The notes under the pieces were generated by a model. That model was given only the letters and a program-made list of their open reading frames with translations, made no database searches and was not told where the DNA came from. A stretch of DNA of 64,000 nucleotides from Glutinoglossum americanum (taxonomy: Eukaryota > Ascomycota > Geoglossomycetes > Geoglossales > Geoglossaceae), in the NCBI GenBank assembly GCA_020080175.1, contig JAGHQL010000016.1, positions 124,001 through 188,000 on the forward strand, written 5' to 3'. Of the stretch, positions 58,991 to 64,000 are shown one piece after another. Each line of letters begins with the position of its first letter. Within the stretch, counting starts at the first letter, position 1. A program made the position numbers and the translations under genes.

Positions 58991-61900
58991 CTAAGGGTCT
59001 TGAGATGAGATCTGCTTGGTTGCCTGGGAGCTCGCTATCTCTTGGTGATATGAGGGTAGGGTAGGAGATAGTTGGATAGGGGGTGGTAGGGAAGATGACG
59101 GTGAGGGAAGCGGCGGAGGTGAATGCAGTGGAAGTGAAGATGGCGGCAGCGGTGGAGAAGGCGGTGGTGAAGACGAAACTAGTTGTACGGAAGGCGGCAG
59201 CGGGGAGGAGGATGGCGGGGATATGGGTTGCTGTTTGGCGAACTCGTCGCCATCGTAAGCCTTGATTTGGTCTTGGTTTTCGTAATCCGCTTTCCACCAA
59301 TGATATGAGTTTACAGTAGCTGGGTCGATATACCGACATGTCATAGCGAACCGGAGTTTGCCATGAGGTTCTACAGCATGCTGACAACACAATCTATCAG
59401 CCAATACACCGTAAACTGCCTTCCACAGAGCACCTCTTACCTCATAGTACGTTTGGATCTTGACACCATGCATTACAACAATGTCGCCGTGATTCAGTCG
59501 CATGGAAAGCCAAACCGGGCTGGATCTCTTCCTGCTTAGCCCTAGGTCCTTTACAATCTCTTTGCATAAGAGGCTCCTCATCTTGGGATCCAATTGCTCC
59601 ATTTCTTGATGTCTAAGTAATCGTTGTTCGTAATTCAGGCATCCTTTAGTTGGAGGATGTTTGTCAACGTATGCGCCAGTTCGGCTGACCCCGTGGTAGT
59701 GGCTAGCCTTCATGCGAATGGTCATTGTCGCCTGACCTCCTAGAGAGAGAGTCGCGATGGTTGGGCCGAGGCCCTCTTCTCCGTCATCGTGATACTACAG
59801 ATAGTTAGGCAACTCAAAGAGTACGGGATAGCCACATTAATTTCTGGAGGTGCCTTTTCTCACTCACATTGATTTTTTGTTTCTCAAAATAGCCGAGTGT
59901 CAACAATTCATTGAACATCCGAAACGACCCATCTTTGACCACATATTCACCGGCCCAATTTAAGCGTGCACGCGCATGGTGCATCGTCATAGGAGCCTCC
60001 GCAAAGCTCTTGGAATCGACATCGATAACATATTTGTACGGCATACCCTTGTTCGAGTGTTAAAATAGTCTCCCCTAGAATATAATTTAGATCCTTTCTT
60101 TAACTTACATGGTTTACCGCGAAATGTTGCGCTAGCATAGGGCCAGTCACTAGATCACCCGTCAGTATTTCAACAGAGGTGAGGAGTTTTCAACTTACAA
60201 GTGCTATTTTTGAGCGGGAATCGTTTAAGGCCTATGTCAGCTTGTTGAAGTGCTAGAAACATGTCATCTGGCCCATCAGGTCTCTCATTAATCGTGCGAT
60301 TTGCCATGAAATGCGTTACCGTGCCGCAATCAGTAATGGCATAGGTATGCACACGATAGTTCTCTAAGAAATCAACCTTTTCCGTGATGGGACAGGATAT
60401 CAGGTCCTTAGAGATTGCATGACCATCAGTGATGGGGTCGTGCGGGTTAGAAATAGCTTGAGCAGATAGTATTGAGCGTTTGACTTTGTAAGTGTAGTCG
60501 CACTCATCCGTCTGACATTCCCACCCATTCCAATCTTCTCTTGAGTTGCATCGCCCACATTTCGGGCACGAAAAGCCTTTCCAGCAGGCATGGGAGACAG
60601 AGTAGCCGGAATCATTGCCTCGATCCTCTGGAAGCATGGCTGGTTTAAGACTGTACGGTGCCTTAACCTTGCTGGGCCACCGAGTGCGCTCCTCGAGGAA
60701 GGCCGGGTTGTAATGGAGATTGGCGGGAGGATAGGCTCCATTGATTTTCCAGAATGATTCGCAGTTATCAGTAAAGCATATCCATCCTTCAATATAAATC
60801 TCTGGGCTACTCTCGCCACAGGAATTACAGGTGCGTCGCACAGCTGGTTTTGGGTAACGGTAAGGGCGAGGCGGGTCAGGCGATCCAGCAGGCGCCCACC
60901 AGCTCGGCAGCTCCAAGTCGAGCTTCTCGAAGCGGAACTTGAAGCATTTCATACCGTCAATTTTCTCACACCAGACATCTGTGACTTTAAACCAGCCAAG
61001 CACACAGTAATTGAATGGTATCTGTGTAGGGCATTTCGGATTCCCTTTCCCTGAGTGTTATACCTGGGTCAGCGAATGGAATTTGCCAACAAATAGGGGC
61101 ACCAACCAACAATGAGAGCAACAGGACAGAAGTTGCGCTTGTTGTTCAGAAAATTCTCGACAGTCTTGCTTTTTAGATTGTGATCAACGACCTGCTCCAT
61201 TTCCCCAGTCTCTGGGTTTCTCTTCAAGCCACCTCCTCTGGAATTAATGTCAGTATTTTATAGCTCGTGGATTTGTGAGTATGTAAGGCGGCTTACGCTC
61301 GAGTAATCACAACCTCATTGTCCATGTAATCCCGCTCGCCGCATTGCTTGTCCACCAGGAATCCAAAACTCAGATCGTCGTGTGTGTACGCACCGCTCTG
61401 GTAGGCTCTATAATAAATGAGAGTCTCACATAATGCTTGTCGTCCCTATGTAGAATCAGCATGCTAGTGTTCGTGAGCTGTTATGATCTAGTTATGTCCT
61501 TACAACAGACCAAACTTCAGGCAATCCACGAGGATAAGGCCTATTTCCTTCCCCCATAGTAGCCTCCTTGGGATTGCTGAGCTTTAGGCGTATTTTCCTA
61601 GGCCTGGGAGTCCGCGCATGTTGTGTGTCGGCGATTGGTCCAGACGAAGGTCTTGGTCGTGCTCCACGGGCTGGTACCCATGGCCGCTCACCACAAATTA
61701 GTCCCTTTTTCTCACAAACATTACAAGGACTCGCTCTATTGCAGTTCCAGGTCTGAATTTTGGCACAACTGAGATTCAAAACACTATAAGCCATAGTCCG
61801 GATGAGTTATCAGGTAAGGTCAAACCTACGCATCGCATCTGTTCCGCACAAGCCACCTCCCATCTACTTTGCGAACAGAGTGTAGGTCGTAACTAGCAGC

Positions 61901-63244
61901 TATAAGTCCATCTCTCTGGGCTTGCTTAGCTGCACTGAAGGTCTGCTCTTCTGGGAAGGAGGCCACGGCGATCGTTTCACCACCAGAGTTCTCTCCTGAA
62001 CCACCATTCACTCCCAGGTCTTCCCGCACTTGGCCCTGGTTCTCACGCCCAATAGACGCTCCACACTCTCTAGCAGCTTGCACTTTTTTCGCTCGCTTCC
62101 GATGTGCGGGTTGGTGAGCAGAAGAAGCATCTTCTAAATTCGCCCTCTCGGATCGTTCCTCAAACTTATCTCCAGCCTGGTCAGGCCAATCACCGGTTCT
62201 CTTAGAAGGGACGGCCGGCGGGTGAGGAGACATGCTCGCGTGAGCCTCCCTCTTTAGCCCCAAGAGGCGCTTTGAAACCCTATTCTTCACTGATGGCTCA
62301 TCCACCGTTGGCGGCTCATTCACTCGAGTGATTTGCGTGTTTGTCTCCCCTTGCGATGCTAATATATCGCCCTCCCAATCTAGCACTACACTTGAACGAC
62401 ATGTCGAGAGCGGCGACGAACACCCGCTTAACATATCAATTTCTAATAGTTGGGGTGGTTCCTCGATGCATTGTGGTGTACACGATCCTGTAATCCCTCT
62501 ACGATAGCGCGTGTCAGCAGCGGGAGCGGACGCATAACGTTTGCGTGGACTATGATCCTCTAACGTCTGGCCCTCTGCTGTATGTGTCAGCTCTTGGTAC
62601 AACGACGTCGACATGTGTTTCTTGACTTGCAGAGACTGCTGAGCCACCCCATCTGCAACAGGAACCCACTCAAAAGTGCCGTTTTGTATTCCATCAGAGA
62701 GGCCGTTGCTAACTGTATCTACGGTAGGAAAACCGGATGCCGTCCATGATGTTGGACTGTGGGGTACACGATCGCCTAGAGAATGGCCCGCGTTGCTGAT
62801 AATGCCCTGGGTGGGGTAAATTGGGGGATACTCATCTCGTGCTGCGTTTGCCATAGAGGCGCTGTCTTTCTCGGCCGACAAGCAGATAATGGTGCCGTCA
62901 GCTTGCGGATTCAGTTGAGAGCCGTGAAGACCGTCGCACTGCTTGGTACACCCCCCGACAGTCTTCTCGCGAGCCTTACACTTAAGAACCTGCGGACCGC
63001 CCACTAGAATGGTGTCCCCGACGTCAACGGAGGCATTTCCTAAGGCTGTAGCCGCATCACGCACAATAAGGTCTGACTGGCGAGCACTGGTATAGAGTCC
63101 ACTCGACTCGGTACAGGCTAGTGTCCCCATTTCCAGCACAGGGATATCGTCACTTGGTGGTTCGGGTTCCGACTCCGTATCTCTAACCGCTCTCACAGTC
63201 CATTCCACCGCATAGCTCGAATTCGTGAAGGAGGCCTTCCGCAT
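58991..63244 (-). CDS. Zn2Cys6-like / zinc-ribbon / AlkB-like dioxygenase fusion protein
   Basis: Nine exons: 63244-61830, 61768-61504, 61445-61297, 61237-61107, 61050-60199, 60149-60109, 60047-59868, 59794-59441 and 59380-58991 (1,258 aa; introns 49-73 nt). Residues 1-460 are disordered, with basic runs. A six-Cys cluster at about 470-497 (CDAC|AKIQTWNC, then SPCNVCEKKGLIC) has Zn2Cys6-like spacing CX2CX7CX5CX2CX6C. Then come PEVWSV|GRQALCETLIYYR and IPFNYCVLGWFKVTDVW. Two zinc-ribbon-like units follow (CNSCGESSP-GWICFTDNC; CPKCGRCN-GWECQTDEC). The AlkB-type dioxygenase keeps HxD (NYHDDGEEG, near 1013), RLNHGDIVVMHG, the distal His (YYEHAVEP) and R-x5-R (LRFAMTCR). The tail is Pro/Ser-rich. 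AlkB enzymes demethylate nucleic acids by Fe(II)/2-oxoglutarate oxidation; the target here is unknown. The Zn cluster suggests DNA binding. Confidence 0.85.
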
Positions 63245-63693
63245 TTCCCAGACTTTCTGCTATTTGAGCTTGAGCGGCAATACCATGAGGGGTCATTGGT
63301 TCTTTTGGGCGGTATTTATCCGAGCTGTCTTTAATGCATTCATTTAGCTGGAGTGGCAAGGCTTGGTTCGTGCGAGTTTGGTTGTATTTTCCGCAGGCCC
63401 GGAGACCATTCTCAATTCAAAATAGTTCCATTTTTTGTGAGGAGCGGTGGTCGGATCACGTTCAGCCTTGGTGGGGCCGGCGCACCCATGTCATCCCCGC
63501 GACGTCCCTGGACGAAGAGCAACGGTTTTTTAATTTTTAAAAGCTGCAGATAAAAGGTGCTAACGATCTGCCATCATTATTACTAGTTATTAGTCTGGCC
63601 ACTCGGTATCGTCGGCGCCGGCGCCTGCGCTTACGGAGACGCACAGGCCACCCTAACACCCAACTATTGGAGGGCTGGGGAATAAGGGGAACG

Positions 63694-63699
63694 CCGAGG
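63694..63699 (+). promoter_or_regulatory. CCGAGG (FarA/FarB-type) motif
   Basis: About 146 bp upstream of the acyl-CoA ligase start. Same six-base core as in the SPS19/isomerase promoter; binding is inferred. Confidence 0.4.
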
Positions 63700-63736
63700 C
63701 CTGGTAAAAAGTTTCTTTGGTCATTGCATGTATGTG

Positions 63737-63764
63737 ATATATAATATATAATATATAATATATA
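63737..63764. repeat. (ATATATA)4 microsatellite
   Basis: Four perfect tandem copies of the 7-mer ATATATA, 80 bp upstream of the acyl-CoA ligase start codon. Confidence 0.85.
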
Positions 63765-63844
63765 GTAGAGGGTGGGGAAGGCGGTTGAATTCACAATCCA
63801 ACTCAACCACCGGCACGAAAAATACTGCTTGTGTACGATCAATT

Positions 63845-64000
63845 ATGGTGTTCTATCCCCCAGAATGGGTGCCAAAGCTACCCTTTGACCCACCAGATTC
63901 CATCCCAATTAGTGATTTCATGCTGAACGAAAAGTATGGACGCTACCCGCTAGCACAATCAAAGCCTCCGTTCACCTGTGGAGTCTCTGGACGTTCGTAT
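63845..64000 (+). CDS. Acyl-CoA ligase (4-coumarate-CoA-ligase-like), N-terminus only
   Basis: Open frame from ATG 63845 to the window edge (52 codons). It starts MVFYPPEWVPKLPFDPPDSI and continues PISDFMLNEKYGRYPLAQSK and PFTCGVSGRSY. This opening is characteristic of fungal AMP-binding acyl-CoA or 4-coumarate-CoA-like ligases, in which the PFTCG..G..Y strand starts the ANL N-terminal domain. The ATP-binding and catalytic motifs lie beyond the window. Such enzymes activate fatty or aromatic acids as CoA thioesters, often in peroxisomes; the CCGAGG motif upstream would fit a fatty-acid role. Substrate and targeting signal are unknown. Confidence 0.8.
   Translation, partial: MVFYPPEWVPKLPFDPPDSIPISDFMLNEKYGRYPLAQSKPPFTCGVSGRSY

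Larger units (their letters stand above)
63245..63844. promoter_or_regulatory. Divergent promoter, AlkB fusion / acyl-CoA ligase
   Basis: 600 bp between opposite start codons. It contains a CCGAGG motif at 63694, four copies of a 7-bp AT repeat and a GC-rich stretch near 63610-63650. No coding exon recognised. Confidence 0.55.

Overview
The window is nuclear DNA of a filamentous ascomycete (Pezizomycotina). The evidence is genes with many short introns (mostly 47-80 nt, GT-AG, two GC-AG), fungus-specific families (a SHO1-type osmosensor, OCH1, a Cdc11-type septin, the dynactin subunit RO-10, a Bot1-domain mitoribosomal protein, homoserine/serine O-acetyltransferases of the alpha/beta-hydrolase type) and a DNA-transposon relic whose Trp and Arg codons have become stops in the manner of repeat-induced point mutation (RIP). 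The class cannot be fixed from the sequence alone. Exon coordinates were derived by hand from splice signals, reading frame and family conservation; for every gene treated as spliced and complete the summed exons are a multiple of three.

Layout. 1-6.3 kb: a secreted DUF7728-type protein (cut by the left edge), a protein with a GATA_AreA-like motif, an intron-bearing tRNA-Gly(UCC) and mitoribosomal mS45. 8.6-13.3 kb: MET2 (homoserine O-acetyltransferase), then a divergent pair for unsaturated fatty-acid oxidation (SPS19-type 2,4-dienoyl-CoA reductase and an enoyl-CoA hydratase/isomerase) sharing a promoter with two CCGAGG motifs. 14-27 kb: secreted S10 carboxypeptidase, Ysc84/SYLF protein, dynein light intermediate chain, Ist3/Snu17 splicing factor, a PROPPIN (HSV2 class) and septin CDC11. 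27.4-29.1 kb: AT-rich island with two Tc1/mariner relics and unclassified repeats. 29-42 kb: Bax-inhibitor-1 protein, ceramide synthase, SHO1, dynactin RO-10, vacuolar amino-acid transporter, mitoribosomal bS16m and NAD(P)HX epimerase. 42.8-57.2 kb: VPS34, NSE4, PPN2 polyphosphatase, TCD (ct6A dehydratase), mitochondrial CYS2-type serine O-acetyltransferase and OCH1. 59-63.2 kb: a nine-exon gene for a 1,258-aa protein joining a Zn2Cys6-like cluster, two zinc ribbons and an AlkB-like dioxygenase. The right edge cuts an acyl-CoA ligase.

How the genes relate. Most are ordinary, unlinked housekeeping genes in compact divergent or convergent pairs. Shared processes recur: sulfur amino-acid synthesis (MET2, CYS2), beta-oxidation (dienoyl-CoA reductase, isomerase, acyl-CoA ligase), dynein/dynactin (light intermediate chain, RO-10) and phosphoinositide/autophagy (VPS34, PROPPIN). 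The most unusual items are the AlkB fusion, the fatty-acid divergent promoter, the RIP-like mariner relic, two GC-AG introns and two stop-free introns of 60 nt lying inside catalytic domains.
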